From the NCBI GenBank assembly GCA_046727955.1, contig JBKPDO010000240.1, forward strand, positions 1 through 22,316: 22,316 nucleotides of DNA. Direction: 5' to 3'. The DNA comes from DASVXQ01 sp046727955. Lineage in GTDB: Bacteria > Actinomycetota > CALGFH01. Under the pieces are notes generated by a model. That model saw only the letters and a list, made by a program, of their open reading frames with translations, did no database searches and was not told the DNA's origin. Numbering within the stretch: position 1 is the stretch's first letter; the number at the start of each line of letters is the position of its first letter. This document shows positions 13,741 to 20,933 of the stretch, in pieces. The translations under genes were made by a program, and so were the position numbers.

Positions 13741-14319
13741 GTGCACGTCCTCACTGCCGCGCTCGCGGAGAGCCAGAACCCGATCATCCCGTCGCTCAAC
13801 GAGCTCATCGTCGGCATCTTGGCCTTCGCCGTGCTCTTCGGCGTGTTGTGGCGGTTCGCCCTGCCGCGCGCCGACCAGGTGCTCGAGGAGCGGACCGAGA
13901 ACATCGAGGGCAAGCTCGAGCACGCCGAGCGCGAGCGCCAGCAGGCAGAGGAGCTGCTGCGTCAGTACCGCGAGCGGCTGAGCAGCGCCGAGCAGGAGGC
14001 GCAGCGCATCATCGACGAGGCCAGGGCCAACGCCGACCGCCTGCGCAAGGACCTGATGGGCAAGGCCGAGCAGGAGGCCCAGCGGGTGATCGAGCAGGGT
14101 CGCCAGGCGATCCTGGGGGAGCGCGACCGGGCCGTGCGCGAGCTGCGCACCGAGGTCGGCCGGCTCGCCGTGGAGCTGGCCACGCGGGTGATCGGCGACT
14201 CGCTGGACCGCGACCGTCAGCTCCGCCTGGTCGACCAGTACATCGAGCAGCTCGGCGAGCACCGCGTCGCCGGGGTCTCGTCCGGCCGGCCGCAGGACGG
14301 CAGCGGTGCCGCGCAGTAG
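13741..14319 (+). CDS. atpF: ATP synthase Fo subunit b
   Basis: The peripheral-stalk subunit has one N-terminal membrane helix (about 20-42, LNELIVGILAFAVLFGVLWRF), then a long charged coiled coil (about 45-175) that reaches along F1, and a short Gly/Ser-rich tail. At 192 residues it has normal length. It is separate from delta, unlike the b-delta fusion of mycobacteria. The GTG start has a strong G-rich binding site about seven bases upstream. It overlaps atpH by 14 bases. Confidence 0.95.
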   Translation: MHVLTAALAESQNPIIPSLNELIVGILAFAVLFGVLWRFALPRADQVLEERTENIEGKLEHAERERQQAEELLRQYRERLSSAEQEAQRIIDEARANADRLRKDLMGKAEQEAQRVIEQGRQAILGERDRAVRELRTEVGRLAVELATRVIGDSLDRDRQLRLVDQYIEQLGEHRVAGVSSGRPQDGSGAAQ

Positions 14320-15118
14320 GCCGGCCCTCGCCCAGCACGCCGAGCGGCTGCTCGAGGAGGCCGCCGGCCGCCGCGGGCTCGACCAGGTGGCCTCGGACCT
14401 GGCGGCCTTCGCCCGCCTGGTCGCATCCGAGCCACGCCTGCGCGGGCCGCTGATCGATCCGGGCCTGCCTGCCGAGGCCAAGCGCGGCCTGGTCACTGAC
14501 ATCGGCCGCGGCCAGCTCGAGCCGGCCACGGTCGAGCTGCTCGCGACCCTGGCCGAGCACCAGCGGACCGCGCCGCGCCAGCTTCCCGACCTGCTCGTCG
14601 AGCTGGCCGCCCAGGCGAGCTTCGCGGCCGCCGACGTGGCCGGCGACCTCGACCGGGTCGAGGACGACCTGTTCCGCTTCGGCACGCTGGTCGAGCAGAA
14701 CCGCGAGCTGCGCGCGACCCTGACCGACCCGGCCCTGCCGCTGGAGCGCAAGCGCGCGCTGGTCGACGACCTGCTGAGCGGCAGGGCCGACCCGCGCTCG
14801 TTGCAGCTGATCGAGCTGCTCGTGGACGTTGACGAGGGTCGTGAGCTGGACCGGCGCTGCCACGAGCTGGCTGAGCTCGCGGCGGCGCGCCGCAATCGCG
14901 CGGTGGCCGAGGTGCGCACCGCGGTGCCACTCGACAGCGAGCGTCAGGCGCGCCTGGCCGAGACGCTCGCCGAGGTCGTCGGCAAGCCGGTCGAGCTGCG
15001 CTGGACGGTGGATACGTCGATCATGGGGTCAGTCGTGGTCCGCGTCGGCGACGAGGTCTTCGACGGCAGCGTCCGCAGTCGCATCGAGCAGGCCCGCGAA
15101 CGCCTCGGCGTTACGTAG
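14306..15118 (+). CDS. atpH: ATP synthase F1 subunit delta (long actinobacterial type)
   Basis: Delta fixes the peripheral stalk to the top of F1. At 270 residues it is much longer than the usual 180 because the helical N-terminal domain occurs twice: DPGLPAEAKRGLVTDI (51-66) and DPALPLERKRALVDDL (141-156) are repeats 90 residues apart. The C-terminal domain ends with MGSVVVRVGDEVFDGSVRSRIEQ (about 236-258), the conserved delta tail. The block VEDDLFRFG between the repeats matches streptomycete delta subunits. The GTG start lies within the end of atpF, which suggests translational coupling. Confidence 0.95.
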   Translation: MPRSRPALAQHAERLLEEAAGRRGLDQVASDLAAFARLVASEPRLRGPLIDPGLPAEAKRGLVTDIGRGQLEPATVELLATLAEHQRTAPRQLPDLLVELAAQASFAAADVAGDLDRVEDDLFRFGTLVEQNRELRATLTDPALPLERKRALVDDLLSGRADPRSLQLIELLVDVDEGRELDRRCHELAELAAARRNRAVAEVRTAVPLDSERQARLAETLAEVVGKPVELRWTVDTSIMGSVVVRVGDEVFDGSVRSRIEQARERLGVT

Positions 15119-15143
15119 GTAGATCTGAGAGGGGCGAACCACC

Positions 15144-16802
15144 TTGACCGAGCTGTCCATCCGGCCCGACGAGATCGCCGCGGCCCTCAAGAAGAACGTG
15201 GAGTCGTTCCAGCCCAGCGTGGCTCGCGAGGAGGTCGGGCGGGTCGTGGAGACCGGCGACGGCATCGCCGTGGTCGAGGGGCTGCCCTCCGCTATGGCCA
15301 ACGAGCTGCTGGAGTTCCCTGGCGGCCTGCTGGGGACGGCCCTGAACCTGGACGTCCGCGAAATCGGCTGCATCGTGTTCGGCGACGCCGCCGGGATCGA
15401 GGAGGGCAACGAGGTGCGCCGCACCGGCCGCGTGCTGTCGGTGCCGGTCGGCGACGGCTTCCTCGGCCGGGTGATCGACCCGCTGGGCCGCCCGCTGGAC
15501 GAGAAGGGCGACATCGAGGCCGAGACCACCCGGGCGCTGGAGCTGCAGGCACCCTCGGTGGTCCAGCGGCAGAAGGTGAAGGAGCCGCTGGAGACCGGCA
15601 TCAAGGCCGTCGACGCCATGACCAACATCGGTCGCGGTCAGCGCGAGCTGATCATCGGCGACCAGAAGACCGGCAAGACCGCCCTGTGCCTGGACACGAT
15701 CATCAACCAGCGCCAGCACTGGGGCACCGAGCGCCAGGTCAAGTGCATCTACGTGGCGATCGGCCAGAAGGGCTCCACCGTCCGCGAGGTCGTCGGCGCG
15801 CTCGAGGAGCAGGGCGCGCTGCAGTACACCGTGGTGGTCAACGCCCCGGCCTCGCTGCCCGCCGCGTTCAAATACATCGCGCCCTACGCCGGGTCGGCCA
15901 TCGGCCAGCACTGGATGTACAAGGGCGAGCACGCCCTGATCGTCTTCGACGACCTCTCAAAGCAGGCCGAGGCGTACCGCGAGATCTCGCTGCTGCTGCG
16001 CCGCCCGGCCGGGCGCGAGGCCTACCCTGGTGACGTGTTCTACCTTCACTCCCGCCTGCTGGAGCGCTGCGCCAAGCTCTCCGACCAGCTGGGCGGCGGC
16101 TCGCTGACCGGGCTGCCGATCATCGAGACCAAGGGCAACGACATCTCCGCCTACATCCCCACCAATGTGATCTCCATCACCGACGGTCAGATCTACCTGG
16201 AGCCCGACCTGTTCAACGCGGGCGTGCGGCCGGCCATCAACGTCGGGACCTCGGTCTCCCGGGTGGGCGGCGACGCGCAGATCCGGGCGATGAAGAAGGT
16301 GGCCGGCACCCTGCGGATCGACCTGGCCCAGTTCCGAGCTCTCGAGGCGTTCGCGCTGTTCGCCTCGGACCTGGACAGGACCTCGCGGGCGCAGCTCGAC
16401 CGCGGCAACCGCATGGTCGAGCTGCTCAAGCAGGGCCAGTACGAGCCGATGCCGATCGAGCAGCAGGTGATCGCCATCTGGGCGGGCACCAACGGCTTCC
16501 TGGACCTGCTCCCGGTAGGGGACGTGCGCCGCTTCGAGCGTGAGCTGCTCGAGTTCATGGAGGCCAGCCACCCCGAGATCGGTCAGCACATCCGCGAGAA
16601 GGGCGACCTTCCAGAGGACCTCGAGAACCAGCTCCGCGACGACGTCACCGCCTTCGCGCGCCGCTTCCGCACCTCAGAGGGCAAGCCGGCGCTGAGGGAG
16701 GAGCCGGTCGAGCCGATCGACGAGGACGAGCTGGAGCAGGAGACGGTCAAGACCTACCGGCGTCCCGTTCCCCCGGGGCCGACCGGCGCGGGGACGTCCT
16801 AG
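15144..16802 (+). CDS. atpA: ATP synthase F1 subunit alpha
   Basis: The non-catalytic nucleotide-binding subunit of F1 is 552 residues long. It starts MTELSIRPDEI, as in other Actinobacteria, which supports the TTG start codon at 15144 although its binding site (GAGGGG) is weakly placed. Walker A is GDQKTGKT (172-179). The region ALIVFDDLSKQAEAYREISLLLRRPAGREAYPGDVFY, with the arginine finger, is intact. The tail after about residue 515 is acidic and proline-rich. It lies 25 bases after atpH and two bases before atpG. Confidence 0.97.
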   Translation: MTELSIRPDEIAAALKKNVESFQPSVAREEVGRVVETGDGIAVVEGLPSAMANELLEFPGGLLGTALNLDVREIGCIVFGDAAGIEEGNEVRRTGRVLSVPVGDGFLGRVIDPLGRPLDEKGDIEAETTRALELQAPSVVQRQKVKEPLETGIKAVDAMTNIGRGQRELIIGDQKTGKTALCLDTIINQRQHWGTERQVKCIYVAIGQKGSTVREVVGALEEQGALQYTVVVNAPASLPAAFKYIAPYAGSAIGQHWMYKGEHALIVFDDLSKQAEAYREISLLLRRPAGREAYPGDVFYLHSRLLERCAKLSDQLGGGSLTGLPIIETKGNDISAYIPTNVISITDGQIYLEPDLFNAGVRPAINVGTSVSRVGGDAQIRAMKKVAGTLRIDLAQFRALEAFALFASDLDRTSRAQLDRGNRMVELLKQGQYEPMPIEQQVIAIWAGTNGFLDLLPVGDVRRFERELLEFMEASHPEIGQHIREKGDLPEDLENQLRDDVTAFARRFRTSEGKPALREEPVEPIDEDELEQETVKTYRRPVPPGPTGAGTS

Positions 16803-16804
16803 CC

Positions 16805-17692
16805 ATGCCAGCGCAGCTCCGGGTCGTGCGCCGGCGCATCCGCTCGGTGCAGTCGACCATGAAGATCACCAGGGCGCAGGAGCTGATCGCGGCCTCGCGC
16901 CTGGTGCGGGCGCAGCAGCGGGTGGCGCAGTCGCGGCCCTACACGCGCGAGCTCACCAGGGCGCTGTCGGAGATCGCCACCACCGAGGGCGGGCTCGACC
17001 ACCCGCTGCTCGAGCGCCGGCCCGAGATCCGGGCCGCGGCGGTGCTGGCGGTGACCTCCGACCGTGGCTTCGCGGGGCCCTACAACGCCAACGTGCTGCG
17101 CACCACCGAGGAGCTGGTGGCCCGGCTGCGCGAGAACGGCACCGAGCCGCGTATGTACGTGGTCGGCCGCAAGGGCGTGAGCTTCTACCGCTTCCGTCAG
17201 CGGCAGCTGACCCGGTCGTGGACCGGCTTCTCCGACCTGCCGCGCTACGACAACGCCAGAGAGGTGGCCAGCACCCTGCTCGACGCCTTCCGCACGGGCG
17301 AGGTCGACGAGATCCACGCGATCTTCACCGACTTCGTCTCGCCGATGGTGCAGCGGCCGGTGGCGCTCCGCTTCATCCCGCTGGTGGTGGAGGAGGGCAC
17401 CGAGCGGCCGCCGCAGCCGATCCCGATGTACGTCTTCGAGCCGGACCCCGAGGCGGTGCTGGACGCGCTGCTGCCGCGCTACGTCGCCGCGCGGGTGTTC
17501 ACCGCCATGCTCGAGGCCGCCGCCTCCGAGCAGGCCGCCCGGCGCCGGGCGATGAGCGCGGCCACCGACAACGCCGAGGACCTCATCGAGGTGCTGACCC
17601 GGCAGTACAACCAGGCCAGGCAGGACACCATCACCCAGGAGATCATGGAGATCGTCGGAGGCGCTGAAGCCCTCCAGCAGAGCGGGAGCTGA
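16805..17692 (+). CDS. atpG: ATP synthase F1 subunit gamma
   Basis: Gamma is the rotor shaft in the centre of F1. The 295 residues have the N-terminal coiled-coil signature VRRRIRSVQSTMKITRAQELIAASRLVRAQQ, the SDRGFAGPYNANV block and the C-terminal helix that ends in TQEIMEIVGGAEAL. The start ATG follows the atpA stop by two bases and must rely on coupling, since no strong binding site is visible. The length is slightly above the family average, with a central insert around residues 195-215 (EEGTERPPQP). Confidence 0.96.
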   Translation: MPAQLRVVRRRIRSVQSTMKITRAQELIAASRLVRAQQRVAQSRPYTRELTRALSEIATTEGGLDHPLLERRPEIRAAAVLAVTSDRGFAGPYNANVLRTTEELVARLRENGTEPRMYVVGRKGVSFYRFRQRQLTRSWTGFSDLPRYDNAREVASTLLDAFRTGEVDEIHAIFTDFVSPMVQRPVALRFIPLVVEEGTERPPQPIPMYVFEPDPEAVLDALLPRYVAARVFTAMLEAAASEQAARRRAMSAATDNAEDLIEVLTRQYNQARQDTITQEIMEIVGGAEALQQSGS

Positions 17693-17698
17693 ACGAGC

Positions 17699-19129
17699 AT
17701 GGCTGACAGGTCCAATGGAGAGCGGGGTGCGGGGCGCGTCGCCCGGGTGATCGGCCCGGTGGTCGACGTCGAGTTCCCCCCCGACGAGCTGCCGGAGATC
17801 CAGACGGCGCTCACCGTCGAGCGCACGCTGGACGGCGACACCCGCGTCATCACCTTCGAGGTCGCCCAGCACGTCGGCGAGGGCACGGTCCGGGCGATCG
17901 CCATGGAGCCGACCGACGGCCTGGTGCGCGGCATGCCGGTGACCGACACGGGCGCGCCGATCAGCGTCCCGGTCGGACCGCAGACGCTCGGGCACGTCTT
18001 CAACGTGCTCGGCGACTCGCTGGACGACCCCGGCTTCAGCGCCGAGCAGCGCTGGCCGATCCACCGCCACCCGCCTGGGTTCGAGCAGCTCGAGGCGCGG
18101 ACCGAGATGTTCGTCACCGGCATCAAGGTCATCGACCTGCTCGAGCCCTACGTCAGCGGCGGCAAGATCGGCATGTTCGGCGGCGCCGGGGTGGGCAAGA
18201 CGATCATCATCCAGGAGATGATCCGCCGGGTCGCCGAGGAGCACAGCGGCGTGTCGGTGTTCGCCGGCGTTGGCGAGCGCACCCGCGAGGGCAACGACCT
18301 GTTACTGGAGATGACCGAGTCGGGCGTCATCTCCAAGACCGCACTGGTCTTCGGGCAGATGGACGAGCCGCCGGGGGTGCGGCTGCGGGTCGGCCTGTCG
18401 GCCCTCACCATGGCGGAGTACTTCCGCGACGAGATGAACCAGGACGTGCTGCTGTTCATCGACAACATCTTCCGCTTCGTCCAGGCGGGCTCTGAGGTGT
18501 CGACGCTGCTCGGGCGCATGCCCTCGGCAGTGGGCTACCAGCCGACCCTGGCGGACGAGATGGGCGACCTGCAGGAGCGCATCACCTCGACGAGAGGTCA
18601 CTCGATCACCTCGCTGCAGGCGATCTACGTCCCGGCCGACGACATCACCGACCCGGCACCGCACACGACGTTCACCCACCTGGACGCGACCACGGTGCTG
18701 AGCCGCGACATCGTCTCACTGGGCATCTACCCGGCGGTGGACCCGCTGGCCTCGACCTCGCGCATCCTGGACCCGCGCTACGTCGGCGAGGAGCACTACC
18801 GCGTCGCCCGGCGGGTGCAGGAGATCCTGCAGCGCAACAACGAACTGCAGGACATCATCGCGATCCTGGGCGTGGACGAGCTGTCCGAGGACGACAAGGT
18901 CACCGTCAACCGAGCACGCAAGATCCAGCGCTTCTTCTCGCAGCCGTTCTACGTGGCCGAGCAGTTCACCGGTGTGTCCGGCAAGACGGTGCCGCTGGAC
19001 GAGACCATCGCCTCGTTCAACGCGCTCGCCGAGGGCGACTACGACCCCCTGCCAGAGCAGGCGTTCTTCAACGTCGGCGGGATCGAAGAGGTCGAGGAGA
19101 AGGCCAGGCGGCTCGAGGGGGAGGGCTAG
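17699..19129 (+). CDS. atpD: ATP synthase F1 subunit beta (catalytic)
   Basis: The catalytic subunit has 476 residues. Walker A is GGAGVGKT (161-168), the catalytic base Glu193 is in GERTREGND, Walker B is VLLFIDNIFRF (250-260), and the lever motif is DELSEDD (393-399), a conservative change from the usual DELSEED. A single TTA codon codes Leu202, rare in this GC-rich context. GGGAG in the end of atpG lies about ten bases before the ATG. Confidence 0.97.
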   Translation: MADRSNGERGAGRVARVIGPVVDVEFPPDELPEIQTALTVERTLDGDTRVITFEVAQHVGEGTVRAIAMEPTDGLVRGMPVTDTGAPISVPVGPQTLGHVFNVLGDSLDDPGFSAEQRWPIHRHPPGFEQLEARTEMFVTGIKVIDLLEPYVSGGKIGMFGGAGVGKTIIIQEMIRRVAEEHSGVSVFAGVGERTREGNDLLLEMTESGVISKTALVFGQMDEPPGVRLRVGLSALTMAEYFRDEMNQDVLLFIDNIFRFVQAGSEVSTLLGRMPSAVGYQPTLADEMGDLQERITSTRGHSITSLQAIYVPADDITDPAPHTTFTHLDATTVLSRDIVSLGIYPAVDPLASTSRILDPRYVGEEHYRVARRVQEILQRNNELQDIIAILGVDELSEDDKVTVNRARKIQRFFSQPFYVAEQFTGVSGKTVPLDETIASFNALAEGDYDPLPEQAFFNVGGIEEVEEKARRLEGEG

Positions 19130-19132
19130 CCG

Positions 19133-19531
19133 GTGCCTGGGCTGGACGTCCATCTGGTGACTCCCGAGCGGGAGGTCTGGGCCGGGCAGGCGGAGTTTGT
19201 GCTCACCCGCTCGGTCGAGGGCGACCTCGGCATCCTCCCAGGGCACGAGCCTATGCTGGCCGCCCTCGATGTCGGCGCGGTCTACATCGAGGCTGCCGGC
19301 GAGCGCACCGCGGTGGTGGTGGACGGCGGCTTCCTGCACGTCGGCGAGCTGGGTGAGGAGACCCGCGTCGACATTCTCGCCGAGCACGCGACGCCGCAGG
19401 AGGAGCTGAGCCAGGAGGACCTCGCCGTCTGGGAGCGCCGCGCCGAGGAGCTCCGCGGCCAGGGCCGCTTCGCCGAGGCCCGCACCGAGGAGGCCAAGGC
19501 CGTCACCCGCCGTCGCCTCGGCGCCAGCTGA
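19133..19531 (+). CDS. atpC: ATP synthase F1 subunit epsilon
   Basis: Epsilon couples the rotor to the c-ring and can inhibit ATP hydrolysis. The 132 residues show the N-terminal beta sandwich (about 1-85, with GDLGILPGHEPMLAAL) and a full C-terminal two-helix arm (about 88-130, QEDLAVWERRAEELRGQG), unlike the shortened arm of mycobacteria. The GTG start lies three bases after the atpD stop and is probably coupled. This is the last gene of the operon. Its stop codon lies in an 11-bp triple repeat. Confidence 0.95.
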   Translation: MPGLDVHLVTPEREVWAGQAEFVLTRSVEGDLGILPGHEPMLAALDVGAVYIEAAGERTAVVVDGGFLHVGELGEETRVDILAEHATPQEELSQEDLAVWERRAEELRGQGRFAEARTEEAKAVTRRRLGAS

Positions 19532-19560
19532 TCGCCGTCTGATCGTCGTCTGATCGTCGT
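19528..19560 (+). repeat. 11-bp triple repeat over the atpC stop codon
   Basis: CTGATCGCCGT, CTGATCGTCGT and CTGATCGTCGT follow without gaps. Each holds a TGA, and because the unit is 11 bases the three TGAs fall in all three reading frames. The first one is the atpC stop. Confidence 0.8.
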
Positions 19561-19611
19561 CGGCTGCCCCGGCGCATCCCAATCGCGGGCTGTGTACTCC
19601 CTGGCGCCGAT

Positions 19612-19620
19612 TGCGATAAT
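19612..19620 (+). promoter_or_regulatory. Extended -10-like element after the atp operon
   Basis: TGC-GATAAT resembles a TGn extended -10 box in the 170-bp gap behind atpC. Reading rightward it would make an RNA antisense to the glutamine amidotransferase gene. No good -35 and no convincing gene follow, so it may be chance. Confidence 0.25.
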
Positions 19621-19665
19621 GTGGCGCTTCTGACGGGGGCTGGGCGCCTCCATCAAGCAGATCGT

Positions 19666-19679
19666 CGGCGCGATCGCCG
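19666..19679. terminator. Weak hairpin between convergent genes
   Basis: CGGCG-CGAT-CGCCG forms a 5-bp GC stem with a 4-base loop. It lies between the ends of the convergent atp operon and the minus-strand amidotransferase gene and could serve both. It is the only hairpin candidate I see here and is far weaker than those around rho. Confidence 0.35.
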
Positions 19680-19700
19680 GCGCCGTGGCGGAGTAGCTGC

Positions 19701-20510
19701 TCAGGCGGCGTCCGTCCCGCCGGCCACCACCCGGCAGAAGGCGTCGAGGACCCGGCGCGCCCTGGGCGCGTGGCGGACCGCGCCGTCGACCACCTCACGG
19801 GCTGTTCGGGGAAGGGGCTCGCGTGCGCGCGCGTGCCACGCCGCCACCCGCGCCGCGTCGACCTCGGGGTGGAACTGCACGCCGACCACGCTGCCGAGCC
19901 GGAAGGCCTGGTTGGGCCGGTCCGCGCCGCGGGCCAGCAGGGTCGCGCCAGGCGGCGGGTCGAACACGTCGAAATGCGAGGCGAACACCCTCGTGCGCTG
20001 GTCCGGGGGGTCTGGGGGGCTCTCGAGCGAGGCCAGGGCCGAGGCACCAGGCTCAGAAGCAGAGCCGAGTGTAGCCCCCCGGTGGATAGAGCGGTCCGGG
20101 GGGCTCGCTAGCGAGGCCATGACCGGGTCCGCCCGTCCCGCCGGAGTGAGCTCGAGCTCGATCCAGCCGTACTCGAGACCCTCGGCCGCCTTGTAGGCGC
20201 GGCCGCCGAGCGCCGCGGCCGCGAGCTGGCCGCCCAGGCAGATGCCCAGCGTGGGGGCGCCCGCCGCGGCGGCGCGGCGGATCAGCTCCATGGTGGCCTC
20301 AATGTGGGGATGGTCCGCCACGTCGGCGACGCCCATGCTGCCGCCGAGCACCACCAGCCCGGCGGCGGCGCCAAGGCCCTCCGGGACCCGCTCGCCGAGG
20401 TCGGTCGCGACCACCTCCAGCTCCACTCCTGCCTGCGCGGCGGCGTCGGCGAGCAGGCCGGGCGGGCAGCTCGCCTGGTGCCGGATCACCAGCAGGCGCA
20501 TCCGGGTCAC
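19701..20510 (-). CDS. Class I glutamine amidotransferase (GMP synthase-like)
   Basis: The 269-residue protein has the class I amidotransferase triad: Cys91 in GICLGGQ, and His214 and Glu216 in VQFHPEV. The block VVLGGSMGVADVADHPHI is typical of stand-alone GMP-synthase-like amidotransferases, which hydrolyse glutamine to supply ammonia; the acceptor is unknown. Between ADP (127-129) and SHFDVF (178-183) the usual gap of about 17 residues is expanded by an insertion whose ends are near-identical (VMASLASPPD at 130-139, ALASLESPPD at 158-167). It starts at GTG 20510, overlapping the Sir2 remnant stop (GTGA); the internal ATG 20501 would also fit, giving 266 residues. Confidence 0.9.
   Translation of the reverse strand: MTRMRLLVIRHQASCPPGLLADAAAQAGVELEVVATDLGERVPEGLGAAAGLVVLGGSMGVADVADHPHIEATMELIRRAAAAGAPTLGICLGGQLAAAALGGRAYKAAEGLEYGWIELELTPAGRADPVMASLASPPDRSIHRGATLGSASEPGASALASLESPPDPPDQRTRVFASHFDVFDPPPGATLLARGADRPNQAFRLGSVVGVQFHPEVDAARVAAWHARAREPLPRTAREVVDGAVRHAPRARRVLDAFCRVVAGGTDAA
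20010..20119 (-). repeat. 26-bp direct repeats flanking an in-frame insertion
   Basis: Copies at 20010-20035 and 20094-20119 match at 23 of 26 positions and start exactly 84 bases (28 codons) apart. Each has a G6/C6 tract next to a palindromic core (CTCGCTAGCGAG at 20104-20115). An additional perfect inverted repeat, AGCCCCCCGG (20073-20082) with CCGGGGGGCT (20096-20105), can form a hairpin. The whole lies inside the amidotransferase gene. Confidence 0.8.
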
Positions 20511-20924
20511 CCGCCCGCTACCACGGCGTCGACCAGTGCCGGCAGCAGCTCACCGCATTCGCCGCGCAGGAGCAGGTCGGCAAGGGGGTCGAGCGGGGTC
20601 GGCTCGCGGTCGAGGATCAGCAGGGTCGCGCCGGACCCGCCGGCCAGCTCGGGAAGGCGCGCCGCCGGGTAGACCACCAGCGAGGAGCCGACCGAGGAAG
20701 GCGTCGCAGCCAGCGGCCATCTCCTCGGCCCGCTGCCAGGCGGCACGCAGCAGCGCCTGGCCGAAAGAGACGGTGGTCGTCTTGAGGATGCCGCCGCAGC
20801 GCAGGCAGGCCGGGTCCTCCTCGCCCGACTCGATGCGTCGCGCGGCGGCCAGCCTGGCCGCAGTGGCGACCAGCCCGCCGGTCCGCTCCCCGATGCCGTC
20901 CATCTCATCAGCGTACCGGTACAA
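20507..20924 (-). pseudogene. Sir2-family NAD-dependent deacylase remnant
   Basis: Two frames together give the C-terminal half of a sirtuin. The first holds GEEDPACLRCGGILKTTTV followed by SFGQALL...GCDAFL, and the second holds VGSSLVVYPAARLPELA and ILDREPTPLDPLADLLLRG. The break lies near 20692-20693; loss of two bases from an expected GTGGTC would explain it. The N-terminal Rossmann half with GAGISxxSGIPDFRG, the catalytic His and the first Cys pair of the zinc site are absent, and the divergent gene begins where they should be. A possible leaderless start is the ATG at 20903 (minus strand). A read error could explain the shift but not the missing half. Confidence 0.75.
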
Positions 20925-20925
20925 T
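20909..20925. promoter_or_regulatory. Divergent promoter region with palindrome GTACCGGTAC
   Basis: TACAAT (20920-20925) is a good -10 box for the rightward gene, whose ATG begins eight bases later with no ribosome binding site, so that message would be leaderless. The perfect palindrome GTACCGGTAC (20913-20922) overlaps this box. On the other strand TACGCT (20915-20910) lies six bases ahead of the ATG at 20903. No strong -35 is visible on either side. Confidence 0.5.
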
Positions 20926-20933
20926 CCGCGCCG

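Noticed and set aside
18302..18304. TTA codon in atpD as a sign of bldA-type regulation
   Set aside because: A single TTA in an essential, constitutive gene argues against a developmental switch; it is more likely neutral.
19640..19696. Peptide GASIKQIVGAIAGAVAE before a stop in the gap behind atpC
   Set aside because: An in-frame stop lies just upstream and no ATG, GTG or TTG start opens it before the last codons; amphipathic look is not enough.
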